Origin: Altererythrobacter sp. ZODW24
GTDB taxonomy: Bacteria; Pseudomonadota; Alphaproteobacteria; Sphingomonadales; Sphingomonadaceae
Assembly (NCBI RefSeq): GCF_003344885.1
Contig: NZ_CP031155.1
Coordinates: 2,074,001 to 2,138,000, forward strand
Reading direction: 5' to 3'
Length of the DNA stretch: 64,000 bases
Of this stretch, positions 1 through 7,985 are shown one piece after another. The translations under genes and the position numbers were made by a program. The stretch's first letter is position 1, and every line of letters begins with the position of its first letter. The notes under the pieces are model-generated. The model was given only the letters and a program-made list of their open reading frames with translations. It ran no database searches and had not been told where the DNA came from.

Positions 1-1081
1 GCCTGCCAACATGGTCGAAGAAAGCCGTCAGCGTCAGCAGGATTGGAACTGACAGCAGCGCACCGGCAACGCCCCAGATCCATGAGAAGTAGCTGAGCGC
101 CAGCAGGATCAGCACAGGGTTCATCGTGAAGCGTGCGCCCAAGATGGAGGGCGTAACCACATTGGATTCCACCGTGTGAAGGCCAAGATAGGCCGCGGCG
201 GGGATCAGCCCCAAGATAACTGTTTCCGACGTGCCGATGCCAAATAGGGCCAGCAGCGCGACCATCGCTAGCGGGCCGATATATGGCAGGAAATTGAGGA
301 TCATTGCGAGGCCGCCCCACATAACCGGCGCGTCTACTCCCATCAGCCATGCGCCCGTGGCGACAATCACGCCCACGCCTGCATTGATCAGGCCGACGGT
401 GAAAATATAGGCTGCCACCCGGTCCTGTATTTCGCGCATCACCCGCGCAGCCTTGACGCTGGTACCAAAGTCAGAGCGATCAAGCAGTAGTTTACGGCGC
501 AGACGCACCCGGGATTCGATCATGAAGAAGGTCATCAAGAATGTGAGCAGCGTTTCGAGAACCACGCTCGGTGTTGCGAAAGCCAGTTGCTCGATGACCG
601 ACGGGCCAGCTAAGATAACCTCCTGCCCTCCTGTTTGGCCCAGACTGCGGGCTAGCTGTTCGTTCAGCTCTGCTACCCACATGAACTGATCACGAAGTTC
701 GGAAAATCGCTCTCCGACCCGGTTTGCCATTGCGGGCAATTGGTCAAACAAAGCGACAGCTGGTTGCATAATCAGTGCCAGCGCGAGCAGCACTACGGCA
801 AAGAAACTGGCCAGTGCGATCAGTGAGGCAAGCACATTGGGCAGGCCCCATTCTGACAGCCTATCCGCAAGCGGTGAGAGGATTACCGTCAGGATCAAGG
901 CGGCGACCAGCGGCAGGAACACCACCGATCCTATGGAAAGCACAAAGGGCAGGGCAAGAAACAAGCCTGCGCCCAGCAGCAGCACCAGCGCAGATATCAA
1001 GCGCAATTCCTGTTCCGCAAATGCGGCCCGGCGGCTTACCGGCGGTGCAGGAACAGAATTGCTATCTGGAAGCTCGCTCAT
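1..1081 (-). CDS. AI-2E family transporter (permease), C-terminus cut off by window edge
   Basis: The minus strand reads from an ATG at 1081 to the window edge without a stop, giving about 360 residues. An N-terminal pair of hydrophobic helices (LISALVLLLGAG, then a second segment) is followed by an amphipathic central part. Further membrane segments include LNFLPYIGPLAMVALLAL, the Pro/Gly-rich region typical of the AI-2E (YdiK/PerM) exporter family. Family members are inner-membrane proteins of about 350 residues proposed to export small molecules. The substrate cannot be told from sequence. It lies downstream of ecfG on the same strand, 64 bp away. That gap holds a perfect palindrome (1117-1130, GCGCAAGCTTGCGC), so cotranscription is uncertain. 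Confidence 0.85.
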   Translation of the reverse strand, partial: MSELPDSNSVPAPPVSRRAAFAEQELRLISALVLLLGAGLFLALPFVLSIGSVVFLPLVAALILTVILSPLADRLSEWGLPNVLASLIALASFFAVVLLALALIMQPAVALFDQLPAMANRVGERFSELRDQFMWVAELNEQLARSLGQTGGQEVILAGPSVIEQLAFATPSVVLETLLTFLMTFFMIESRVRLRRKLLLDRSDFGTSVKAARVMREIQDRVAAYIFTVGLINAGVGVIVATGAWLMGVDAPVMWGGLAMILNFLPYIGPLAMVALLALFGIGTSETVILGLIPAAAYLGLHTVESNVVTPSILGARFTMNPVLILLALSYFSWIWGVAGALLSVPILLTLTAFFDHVGR

Positions 1082-1145
1082 CGCTGATAATTGGCGCGGT
1101 TGGCCGTGACTGGCAAGCGCAAGCTTGCGCCATCACCCAAAGCGC

Positions 1146-1769
1146 TCAGTTGCCAGCGACGCCGTTACCGGCTGCCACCTCATCCAATTCTTCCAGGATA
1201 GCGCGGTGGGCTGACGCATCATCAAGCGATCGCTGCGGGATGTCGCCATCTTGCAGCATTCCGGTCAGTGCGGCGCGGGCACGGCCGACACGGCTCTTGA
1301 TCGTACCCACAGCGCAGCCGCAGATGTTGGCTGCTTCTTCATATGAGAAACCGCCAGCGCCCACCAGCAGCAAAGCCTCGCGGCGTTCGGGCGGCAAGGT
1401 CAGCAGAGCGCGGTGCATGTCTGATAGGTGCAGCGGCTCTTCCTGTCCGGCAGGTGCCGTCAGGATGCGTTCGGCCACACCTTCATCATATTCGCCGCGG
1501 AAGCGGTTGCGGCGCATGTCGGTGAGGTAGGCGTTACGCAGGATTACGAAGGTCCATGCACGCATGCTCGTACCCGGTTCAAACCGGTCTTGCGCTGCCC
1601 ATGCCTTCATCATGGCTTCCTGCACCAGATCATCGGCCATATCGGGCCGTCCGCATAATCCGCGTGCGAAGGCGCGCAAATGCGGTGTCACTTCGGTGAG
1701 CTCGCGTTTGAACGCCGCCTTTTCGGCCGGAGTTCTAGTCGGGCGCTCTTTCGCCTCTAATTTGCTCAT
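1146..1769 (-). CDS. ecfG: General stress response ECF sigma factor (EcfG/ECF15 type)
   Basis: This 207-residue ECF sigma factor directs RNA polymerase to GGAAC/CGTT promoters in the alphaproteobacterial general stress response. Region 2 spans about residues 25-95 (DDLVQEAMMKAW, then WTFVILRNAY). Region 4 spans about 115-170 (LPPERREALLLVGAGG and the helix AVGTIKSRVGRAR). The ATG at 1769 is chosen because it overlaps the nepR stop by four bases (ATGA), which indicates translational coupling; a longer reading frame upstream lies inside nepR. NepR is expected to hold this sigma factor inactive until phosphorylated PhyR captures NepR. The coupled pair sits behind an EcfG-type promoter, implying positive autoregulation. 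Confidence 0.95.
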   Translation of the reverse strand: MSKLEAKERPTRTPAEKAAFKRELTEVTPHLRAFARGLCGRPDMADDLVQEAMMKAWAAQDRFEPGTSMRAWTFVILRNAYLTDMRRNRFRGEYDEGVAERILTAPAGQEEPLHLSDMHRALLTLPPERREALLLVGAGGFSYEEAANICGCAVGTIKSRVGRARAALTGMLQDGDIPQRSLDDASAHRAILEELDEVAAGNGVAGN

Positions 1770-1945
1770 ACGGCTGTGTCGTCCAGCTTGGCCAGCAGGT
1801 CTTTGAAACTGTCCGGCAGAGGTTCTTCTACCACCTGATCGTATAATTGGCGAAGGCCATTGGCCCAATCTGGCTGTGCCGCAGGTTTTTTGCCTTGCAC
1901 AGCCTCTGCGCTACGCTTTGCCGCACTCGGTTCGTCTTTTGCCAT
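1766..1945 (-). CDS. nepR: Anti-sigma factor NepR
   Basis: This small protein of 59 residues was found by reading the minus strand upstream of ecfG. Its second half, with WANGLRQLYDQVVEEPLP followed by DSFKDLLAKLD, matches the conserved NepR helix-linker-helix that wraps around the EcfG sigma factor. The N-terminal 25 residues are Ala/Lys-rich and probably disordered, as in other NepR proteins. It starts at ATG 1945 and its TGA overlaps the ecfG ATG. By family knowledge it sequesters EcfG in the cytoplasm and is titrated by the sigma-like domain of PhyR, encoded 2 kb away. Confidence 0.93.
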   Translation of the reverse strand: MAKDEPSAAKRSAEAVQGKKPAAQPDWANGLRQLYDQVVEEPLPDSFKDLLAKLDDTAV

Positions 1946-2044
1946 GGGGATGCTTCGGCCCGCCCTTCCAGATATGTGACCAGACTATTCTATCACGTGT
2001 CACAGAATTATGCCGGTGTCTTATAATACATCTATAGAATTTGG

Positions 2045-2069
2045 AACGAAAGCGTCGCGGTTCGGTTCC
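2045..2069 (-). promoter_or_regulatory. EcfG-dependent promoter of nepR-ecfG
   Basis: Read on the minus strand, GGAAC (2069-2065) and CGTT (2048-2045) are separated by exactly 16 bases. This is the textbook EcfG/SigT consensus. The expected transcript start is about 90 bases before nepR. The element is nearly symmetric: on the plus strand GGAAC (2043-2047), 16 bases, then GGTT (2064-2067) points at the kinase gene, one base off consensus. Confidence 0.85.
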
Positions 2070-2149
2070 CGCCTTGGGACCTTGATAATATTCGTTGAGT
2101 CAATTGTAGGCGTTTAGGCCCCGCTTGTGAGTGTAACCTGAGGGCAAAT

Positions 2150-3829
2150 TTGGAAAATTCGCCAACATCGCGGAAATGGTCCCGGCGCTGGCTGGGCCGG
2201 TACCCGCGCGCGGTGCCATTTACGATTTTCCTGCTGATCGCCTGTGTCACCGTTCTCAGTGTTTTTGCGATTGAACGCGGTGAAAACCAGCGTGATCACG
2301 CCCAATTGCGCCAAACTGGTCAGTCGATTGCATATGCGCTTGAACGGCGTGCGGGTGAGAGTTCTTCCTATCTGCGCGCCGGCGCAGCGTTGTTTGCGAC
2401 GGTCGATGACGTTCCAAGCGATACTTTTCGCCGCTTCATCGACCAGTTGCGGCTGGACAACAATTATCGCGGTACGGACGGGATCGGCTGGGCGCCGCGC
2501 GTGGCAGCCGAAGAAATCGCCGGCTTTGAACGCACATCGCTAGCGCAAGTGGGGCGGTCTATTGAGGTCTTCCCTGACCTTGCCAACGATGCTGCATTCG
2601 TTGTCCCCGTTACATATCTTCAGCCCGATTCCGTTAGGAACGAGCGGGCGCTGGGATATGACATGTATTCCGAGCCGGTACGTAGAGCGGCGATGGACGA
2701 GGCAGCACGAACTGCACGGCCAATTGCCAGCGGCCGAGTGGTCCTCAAGCAAGAGGGTGAAGGCGAAGCTGCGGGGTTTCTGATCTATATGCCTGTCTTC
2801 CGGTCCGGTTCTTCGGGCCGCGTGCTCAAGGGCTTTATCTATAGTCCGTTTAATGCGCAGGATTTCCTCACGGACGCCGTGCAGCTCGAAGGACGCGGGA
2901 ATATCGGCATACGGCTTTTCGACGGCCAAATTGGCGAAGACCAACAATTAGCCGGAACGCCCCCTGCAGATACCGACCGCCTGAAACTCGTGGAAGAGGT
3001 GTCGATTGGTAGTCGGCAGCTCCTGCTTGAAGTGGAATCGGCACGCGGCAGCAGTCTGTCAGCACTGTCCATGGTCACGTTGCTGTTCGGGTTGCTCGTT
3101 GCCAGCTTGTTAATGGCCATGGCGCGGATATTGACCCGTCAGGCAAAAGAGGACGCTGCTGCGCTTGATTGGTTTGAAGAACAGGCTTCCATCCGCAATT
3201 CGTTGACCCGTGAGCTAAATCACCGGGTCAAAAACACACTCGCTAATGTGTTGTCGATCGTTTCCCTGACGCGCCGCCGGTCCGACAATCTTGATGATTT
3301 TGCCGAGGCGCTCGACGGCCGAATCCGCGCTTTGTCGGCGACGCATGATTTGCTCACACAGTCCGAGTGGGGGACAACCCCAATCAGCGCTGTCGCAGAG
3401 GCCGAGCTGGCGCCTTATATCCGCAATTCGGAAGAGGCATTGCAGCTCGATGGCCCCGCTGTGGAGTTGGCCCCGAACGATGCATTATCGCTCGGTCTCG
3501 CGCTGCATGAACTTGCTACAAATGCCTCTAAATTCGGTGCGCTAAGTGAGCCGGGCGGATTTGTCCGGGTGCATTGGAGACTGGTCACTGACGGGCTTGC
3601 ACGTATCGAATGGACCGAGAGCGGCGGACCGCCCGTGGCAGAAGAACGTAAACGCGGTTTCGGTACGGAATTGATCGAAAAGATCGTCGCGCATGAACTC
3701 AAGCACCCGGTTGATTTGCGCTTCGAGCCAGCCGGGGTTGAGTGCGCCCTCCTTGTCCCCGTGCGCGTCCCAAGCGAATTTGCGATGCGTGCGACTAAAC
3801 GTTTCGAAGGCGCCGGCGGCGACAAGTAA
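2150..3829 (+). CDS. CHASE-domain HWE/HisKA_2 sensor histidine kinase, candidate PhyR kinase
   Basis: This 559-residue membrane kinase has a transmembrane helix at about 22-40, a periplasmic CHASE-type sensor at about 60-290, and a second helix near 305-325. The cytoplasmic kinase follows. The phosphoacceptor box reads RELNHRVKNTLA with His near 358. The ATPase N-box is LHELATNASKFGALS, and a later WTES gives the W-x-E signature of HWE kinases. These kinases commonly phosphorylate PhyR. It is divergent from nepR-ecfG and convergent with phyR, so it probably belongs to the stress pathway. The start is a TTG at 2150 behind AGGG. The ligand is unknown. Confidence 0.88.
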   Translation: MENSPTSRKWSRRWLGRYPRAVPFTIFLLIACVTVLSVFAIERGENQRDHAQLRQTGQSIAYALERRAGESSSYLRAGAALFATVDDVPSDTFRRFIDQLRLDNNYRGTDGIGWAPRVAAEEIAGFERTSLAQVGRSIEVFPDLANDAAFVVPVTYLQPDSVRNERALGYDMYSEPVRRAAMDEAARTARPIASGRVVLKQEGEGEAAGFLIYMPVFRSGSSGRVLKGFIYSPFNAQDFLTDAVQLEGRGNIGIRLFDGQIGEDQQLAGTPPADTDRLKLVEEVSIGSRQLLLEVESARGSSLSALSMVTLLFGLLVASLLMAMARILTRQAKEDAAALDWFEEQASIRNSLTRELNHRVKNTLANVLSIVSLTRRRSDNLDDFAEALDGRIRALSATHDLLTQSEWGTTPISAVAEAELAPYIRNSEEALQLDGPAVELAPNDALSLGLALHELATNASKFGALSEPGGFVRVHWRLVTDGLARIEWTESGGPPVAEERKRGFGTELIEKIVAHELKHPVDLRFEPAGVECALLVPVRVPSEFAMRATKRFEGAGGDK

Positions 3830-3841
3830 GTCGGCAAAACA

Positions 3842-3877
3842 AAAGGGCCGGAGCGACCATCATCGCTCCGGCCCTTT
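3842..3877. terminator. Bidirectional intrinsic terminator between kinase and phyR
   Basis: A perfect 15-bp inverted repeat (AAAGGGCCGGAGCGA and its complement) surrounds a 6-base loop. The A/T ends give short U runs in both directions. It lies between the convergent stop codons and would serve both genes. Confidence 0.85.
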
Positions 3878-3900
3878 GCGTTGGCTCTAGGTCGTCTTTA

Positions 3901-4701
3901 TCAGTCTATTGGTTTGCTGGTTCCAAAGAACAGAGCCTGACTGATTGCAGCGCGCACCGTCTTTTCCTGAAACGGTTTGGTGACCAGATAGGTCGGTTCC
4001 GGCCGGTCGCCAGTGAGCAGCCGCTCAGGATAAGCGGTGATAAAGATCACCGGCATGTGGTTGTCCATGGCCAGTATGTCGTCGACCGCATCAAGGCCAG
4101 AGCTACCGTCTGCCAATTGGATGTCAGCGAGCACGAGGCCAGGCTTGCTTTCTGCCGCAACCTGCTTGGCCTGCGTGCGCGTAGCCGCAGTGCCGCAAAT
4201 CTCATGACCGAGCGAGCGAACGAGATCCTCGAGCTGCATCGAAATCAGCGGTTCGTCTTCGATAATGAGCACGCTGGTCGAAGATTCGCGGTCAATCTCT
4301 TCAACCGCTTCCTGCACCAGGCTCGTGACCTGACTTTCGTCCATATCCATAATCTCGGCTGCGTCACCGGCGCTGAAATCCTCCAAAGTCGTTAGAAGTA
4401 ATGCCTGACGGTTCAGCGGCGTAATCGATTTCAAACGGTCATTCGCAGCTGCTTCGTGGCTACCGGGCGCTTCTGCTGGTTTGTCAGCCACTTCGAGATA
4501 GGCGCTGGACCAGACTTTGTTGAAAGCGCGGTAAAGCGCCACGCGGCCGCTTTCGAGCGAGGACTTTAGCTCATCGTCAGCAAGCGCCGCTTCCAGCGTG
4601 GCGCGGACGAATGCGTCGCCTGTGCCCTGCGAGCCGGTTAGCGCGCGCGCATATCGGCGCAGGTAAGGTAGGTTAGAGGCAACCTGATCCCCAATGGACA
4701 T
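3901..4701 (-). CDS. phyR: PhyR, anti-anti-sigma response regulator of the general stress response
   Basis: This 266-residue protein has the two-part PhyR layout. Residues 1-140 form a degenerate ECF sigma-like domain (NLPYLRRYARALTGS, later PLNRQALLLTTLEDFSAGDA). Residues 143-258 form a receiver domain with the acidic pocket IIEDEP (148-150), phosphoacceptor Asp193 in LADIQL, Thr222 and Lys242 in TKPF; TKPF is part of the FATGUY-type receiver motif. When phosphorylated, PhyR exposes the sigma mimic, binds NepR and releases EcfG. It converges on the kinase gene, shares a terminator with it, and has its own EcfG-type promoter, giving positive feedback. Confidence 0.95.
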   Translation of the reverse strand: MSIGDQVASNLPYLRRYARALTGSQGTGDAFVRATLEAALADDELKSSLESGRVALYRAFNKVWSSAYLEVADKPAEAPGSHEAAANDRLKSITPLNRQALLLTTLEDFSAGDAAEIMDMDESQVTSLVQEAVEEIDRESSTSVLIIEDEPLISMQLEDLVRSLGHEICGTAATRTQAKQVAAESKPGLVLADIQLADGSSGLDAVDDILAMDNHMPVIFITAYPERLLTGDRPEPTYLVTKPFQEKTVRAAISQALFFGTSKPID

Positions 4702-4756
4702 GCAATTTCCCTTCCCAGATTATCGGCCTTAAATGGGCCTTGGGTTCGCGCGTTGA

Positions 4757-4781
4757 AACGAGCTGAACCCAGCTTAGTTCC
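4757..4781 (-). promoter_or_regulatory. EcfG-dependent promoter of phyR
   Basis: The minus strand shows GGAAC (4781-4777), 16 bases, then CGTT (4760-4757), a full match to the EcfG consensus and about 55 bases before the phyR ATG. Spacing and sequence are identical to the nepR promoter. Confidence 0.85.
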
Positions 4782-4836
4782 GATATCGACTACCGAAGCC
4801 ACATTTCAAGATTTTGCAATTTATTTCATCCTTACG

Positions 4837-4861
4837 GGAACCGGGCGTTTTGCAAGGCATT
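4837..4861 (+). promoter_or_regulatory. Putative EcfG-type promoter for a small RNA
   Basis: Plus-strand GGAAC (4837-4841) is followed after 16 bases by CATT (4858-4861), one base away from CGTT. It faces away from phyR towards two hairpins and a terminator, with no open reading frame of credible coding quality in between. It is weaker than the two consensus promoters nearby. Confidence 0.45.
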
Positions 4862-4867
4862 TAGAGA

Positions 4868-4956
4868 TTATCACCGCCGAGACCCCCCTCCCGTCCAAGC
4901 GGCGGTGGTATGATCCCGAAAGGCCTCCACTCCCCCCGAGTGGAGGCCCTTTTTTT
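4868..4956 (+). ncRNA. Candidate stress-induced small RNA with C-rich loops (GsrN-like by features)
   Basis: If transcription starts about seven bases after the putative -10 box and ends in the T run, the product is about 90 nt. The first hairpin pairs CACCGCC (4872-4878) with GGCGGTG (4901-4907) and exposes a 22-nt loop containing ACCCCCCTCCC. The second is the terminator hairpin with a CCCCC loop. C-rich single strands that target Shine-Dalgarno-like G-rich sites are a known feature of alphaproteobacterial sRNAs such as Caulobacter GsrN, which depends on the same sigma factor class. No sequence homology to GsrN is claimed. The alternative is that only the hairpin is functional, as a terminator for the regulator gene at 4992. 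Confidence 0.42.
4922..4956 (+). terminator. Strong intrinsic terminator on the plus strand
   Basis: An 11-bp perfect stem (4922-4932 with 4938-4948) with a loop of five C is followed by CTTTTTTT. The T run is on the plus strand, although both neighbouring protein genes are on the minus strand. On the minus strand the same hairpin is followed only by TTTC, so it may also end the 4992 gene inefficiently. Confidence 0.8.
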
Positions 4957-4991
4957 GGAAATACCGCTGGAATGCCGATCGCGGCGGAACG

Positions 4992-5420
4992 TTAGCCCTT
5001 GGGCTTGCGTAAACGCGCAAACAGACCTTTGCGGCTATTGCTCTGCAGCGCCTCGATCAAACGGGCTGGCTCATAGGGTTTTTCCAGCACCATACCCATG
5101 GCAGCAATATGATCAGGTATTTCCTGCGGCGCACCGGTTGAAAAGATGATCCGCGGCGGGCGCGGGCCGAGCATGGTCGCAAGCTCTGCCATTGCCCAGC
5201 CGTCGTCACTATCGGCAATATGCACGTCAAGTATGATGACATCGGGCCGCGTGCTCTGCATGTCAGCCAAGGCCTTGTCAGCGCGCGAAAAGGTAACGAC
5301 CTCCCGGGCGCCGCCATCCAGCAATGCATCTTCAATCGCCAGGGCGAGAACGGCATCATCTTCAAGCACAAGAACCCGGCCTAGTGAAATCAGGGCCTTG
5401 CTGCTCGCTTTGTGTGCCAT
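4992..5420 (-). CDS. Single-domain (CheY-like) response regulator
   Basis: About 142 residues form one receiver domain and nothing else: acidic pair in VLVLEDD, phosphoacceptor Asp in VIILDVHIAD, a Ser/Thr switch in IIFSTGAP and Lys in LEKPYEP. There is no output domain. Its position beside phyR suggests a phosphate sink or phosphotransfer partner for HWE kinases in the stress pathway, as for single-domain regulators of other alphaproteobacteria; this is inference. The ATG at 5420 (MAHKASSK) is preferred. A frame opening at 5480 with TTG is possible but would leave no room for the candidate promoter at 5485-5509. Confidence 0.85.
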   Translation of the reverse strand: MAHKASSKALISLGRVLVLEDDAVLALAIEDALLDGGAREVVTFSRADKALADMQSTRPDVIILDVHIADSDDGWAMAELATMLGPRPPRIIFSTGAPQEIPDHIAAMGMVLEKPYEPARLIEALQSNSRKGLFARLRKPKG

Positions 5421-5484
5421 GATTGTCTTGTCCACCGTGCCGGATTGCTGTGTACGAACACCCATTCGGCCTCGCTGCAAAACT

Positions 5485-5509
5485 AATGGAGAGGCTGGGC
5501 TATAGTTCC
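5485..5509 (-). promoter_or_regulatory. Weak EcfG-like promoter before the single-domain regulator
   Basis: Minus-strand GGAAC (5509-5505), 16 bases, CATT (5488-5485). It has the same one-base deviation in the -10 box as the putative sRNA promoter. The start would be about 60 bases before ATG 5420. Confidence 0.4.
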
Positions 5510-5583
5510 CGCAGCGGTGTCATTTCAGCTGATGCCGTGGCCGCTTCATCATTGCTGTCTTGTCATTGTTTCTCCCGGAGTGC

Positions 5584-6741
5584 TCACAGGGATTTGTCGT
5601 AAAGCAGATATTCGCGGTTCAATTGGGTTTGCAAAGCCTCGGCAATGGCATTCATTCCTTGATTATCCTCAAGAATCCACCCGATCTCCCCCTTCGTGGC
5701 GCCATAATCAGCGACGGCGGAGCGGCGGATATACTCAATCAGCATGAAAGCCAGCTGGCTCGCCATGCGCGAGGATTGCAGCCGCTTCACAACGCCCATG
5801 AGCGGCACACGAACCGCGCGGACCTTGGGCTTACGCAGCCACCAGAGCATTTTGATCCAGCCGAATGGGAACAGCTTGCCGCCGATAGCCTTAATTGGCT
5901 CATTCACATCCGGCAGTGTGATCATGAAGGCAACCGGCTCGCCGTCATATTCGGCTATGCGGATCAAATCCTCGCGCACCAGAGGCTTGAGTTTCTTCGA
6001 TGCATAGCTGATTTCAGCATCGCTGAAGGGTACGAAGCCCCAATTATCTGACCACGCGTCGTTCAAAATGCCGAGAATGATCCTTGCTTCGGATTCAAAG
6101 TTCTTGAGGACGACCTTCCGTACGTTAATCCGCTCATTGCGCTCACCCGACTTGATGATCCGCTGGATCAGAGGCGGGAAATCCGTCGTTATGTCGAGAT
6201 CATAGGTCATCAGGCTTTTCGCTTTGGTATAGCCTGCGCCTTCGACCCAGCCCTGATAATGCGCCGGGTCCTGTCCCATCAGGACAGTCGGCGGATCATC
6301 GTGACCCATAACCTGCAGGCCGGGTTCCTCCCAGACGGACATAGATAGAGGCGCGAGCACACGGCGCATGCCTTGCCCGCGGAGCCATTGCTCTGCGTGG
6401 GCGATCAGTGCTTTGGCGGTTTCTTCGTCTTCGGCCTCGAACAGGCCCCAGTTACCTGTGCCTGGTCCCATGCCTTGTTCGGCAGGCTGAGCGATGGCGA
6501 GGTGATCGATATGGGCGGAAATGCGCCCTACGACCGCCTTACCGCGCCGTGCCAGAAACATTTGCACATCGGCGTGTTTGAAGAACGGGTTCTTCTGCGG
6601 GTTGAGCAGTTCCACTACTTCGGAGCGAATTGGCGGAACCCATGCAGGGTCGTTTCGGTTTAACCGATAAGATAGATCGATAAATGCATTAAGGTCTGCC
6701 TTGCCGGAAACCGGCGTAATCACTATCTGCGCTTCAGTCAC
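5584..6741 (-). CDS. Large GNAT-like acyltransferase family protein
   Basis: This 385-residue soluble protein starts MTEAQIVITPVSGK. It contains an N-terminal stretch resembling a GNAT acetyltransferase (MFLARRGKAVVGRISAHID, with the strand-turn pattern where acetyl-CoA binds) and a second GNAT-like half (IRIAEYDGEPVAFMITLPD). Proteins of this size with two such halves are conserved in sphingomonads without an assigned substrate. It is divergent from the desaturase, with about 160 bp between the starts. No specific reaction can be assigned. Confidence 0.7.
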   Translation of the reverse strand: MTEAQIVITPVSGKADLNAFIDLSYRLNRNDPAWVPPIRSEVVELLNPQKNPFFKHADVQMFLARRGKAVVGRISAHIDHLAIAQPAEQGMGPGTGNWGLFEAEDEETAKALIAHAEQWLRGQGMRRVLAPLSMSVWEEPGLQVMGHDDPPTVLMGQDPAHYQGWVEGAGYTKAKSLMTYDLDITTDFPPLIQRIIKSGERNERINVRKVVLKNFESEARIILGILNDAWSDNWGFVPFSDAEISYASKKLKPLVREDLIRIAEYDGEPVAFMITLPDVNEPIKAIGGKLFPFGWIKMLWWLRKPKVRAVRVPLMGVVKRLQSSRMASQLAFMLIEYIRRSAVADYGATKGEIGWILEDNQGMNAIAEALQTQLNREYLLYDKSL

Positions 6742-6899
6742 AACACCGTCCCTGTTCAGATTAGATTAGCCCTGCTTGCGCTAGGCGATCTTTGTCAAGC
6801 AGCCGCTCTTCAAATCAGGGGCATTTCGGGCGGTAGATTTGCGTTAGGGGCGATTTGCCTCCACGGTCCTTCACGCAGGGCTATTCGGAAAAAACTATC

Positions 6900-7985
6900 A
6901 TGTCAGCTCACGAGTCCATCAATTTTGACGCTGCACCGGCAGCGACCAGCGCTCAGCCAAAGTCGGCCATTAAGGACGATATGGAAATGATGCGCGCTGC
7001 CCGCGATCTGACGAAAGATATTGCCGAGGCCAACCCGCGCATTTTCTGGCCTGATATGCTGGCGTCGGCGGCGATTGGTTACAGCGCACTGGCCGGAGCA
7101 ATTCTGGTCGGCAATACCCTTATTGCTATCGCGCTGGGGCTAGTGGCTTCGCTCGCGCTATACCGCGCATTGTTGTTCATCCACGAGCTGGCGCATATCC
7201 ACCGCAATGCGCTGCCGGCTTTCCGCACGACTTGGAACATCCTTGTCGGCATTCCGATGCTGACGCCGTCGCTAATGTATGAAGGCGTGCACACGATCCA
7301 TCATCAGCGCACGCGCTATGGGACGATTGAAGACCCTGAGTATTTGCCGCTCGCGCTGATGAAGCCGTGGTCGTTGCCGCTATTTATTCTCGTTTCGCTG
7401 CTCGCGCCGCCCGCCTTGCTGATCCGTTCCGCGATATTAGTACCGCTGGGTGTGGTGATACCGCCGCTGCGCCGCTTGGTGTGGCAGCGCTTCTCGGCAC
7501 TGGCGATCAACCCCGACTTCCGCCGCCGCGATCCGGCTAGCGACTTGCGCCGCCGCTTCTTCTGGCAGGAGGTGGGCTGCACGCTTTGGTCCATCACGCT
7601 GCTGTCGAGCGTCTATTTCATCGGTTGGCGTCCGCTGCTGATCGCACTGGCAATCTTCTCCTTCACTGCCGTCTTCAATCAAGTCCGCACTCTGGTGGCG
7701 CATCTTTGGGAGAATGACGGAGATGCGATGACGGTGACGGCGCAATATCTCGACAGTGTGAATGTCCCGCCGCCGGGCTGGATGGCAGAGATATGGGCGC
7801 CTGTTGGCCTGCGCTACCATGCCCTGCATCACCTGATGCCAAGCATGCCCTATCATTCGCTGCCAGAGGCGCACCGCCGCCTGAAGAAGCATATGGGCGC
7901 TGGTTCGACCTATGACGGGGCGAACCATCCGGGCTTGGCACCGCTAGTGGGCAGGTTGGCCAAAAGCACGATGATCAAGCGCTAG
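6900..7985 (+). CDS. Membrane fatty acid desaturase family protein
   Basis: This 361-residue membrane protein carries the three histidine clusters of the non-haem di-iron desaturase/hydroxylase superfamily: HELAHIHR, HTIHHQR and, near the C-terminus, HALHHLMP. Two long hydrophobic regions lie before the first cluster and between the second and third, as expected for catalysis on membrane lipids. The ATG at 6900 is used rather than an upstream frame opening at 6855, because the conserved part begins after it. Its TAG overlaps the stop of the convergent GNAT gene by three bases. The substrate (lipid or carotenoid) cannot be resolved. Confidence 0.85.
   Translation: MSAHESINFDAAPAATSAQPKSAIKDDMEMMRAARDLTKDIAEANPRIFWPDMLASAAIGYSALAGAILVGNTLIAIALGLVASLALYRALLFIHELAHIHRNALPAFRTTWNILVGIPMLTPSLMYEGVHTIHHQRTRYGTIEDPEYLPLALMKPWSLPLFILVSLLAPPALLIRSAILVPLGVVIPPLRRLVWQRFSALAINPDFRRRDPASDLRRRFFWQEVGCTLWSITLLSSVYFIGWRPLLIALAIFSFTAVFNQVRTLVAHLWENDGDAMTVTAQYLDSVNVPPPGWMAEIWAPVGLRYHALHHLMPSMPYHSLPEAHRRLKKHMGAGSTYDGANHPGLAPLVGRLAKSTMIKR

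Noticed and set aside
3365-3385. TGGGGGACAACCCCA in the CHASE kinase gene as another module-2 operator
   Set aside because: The palindrome is one base shorter (N5), lies inside a coding region and is far from module 2.
4753-4995. Plus-strand frame between phyR and the single-domain regulator
   Set aside because: It runs through the promoters and the terminator hairpin and has no ribosome site; the region is better explained by an sRNA or regulatory DNA.
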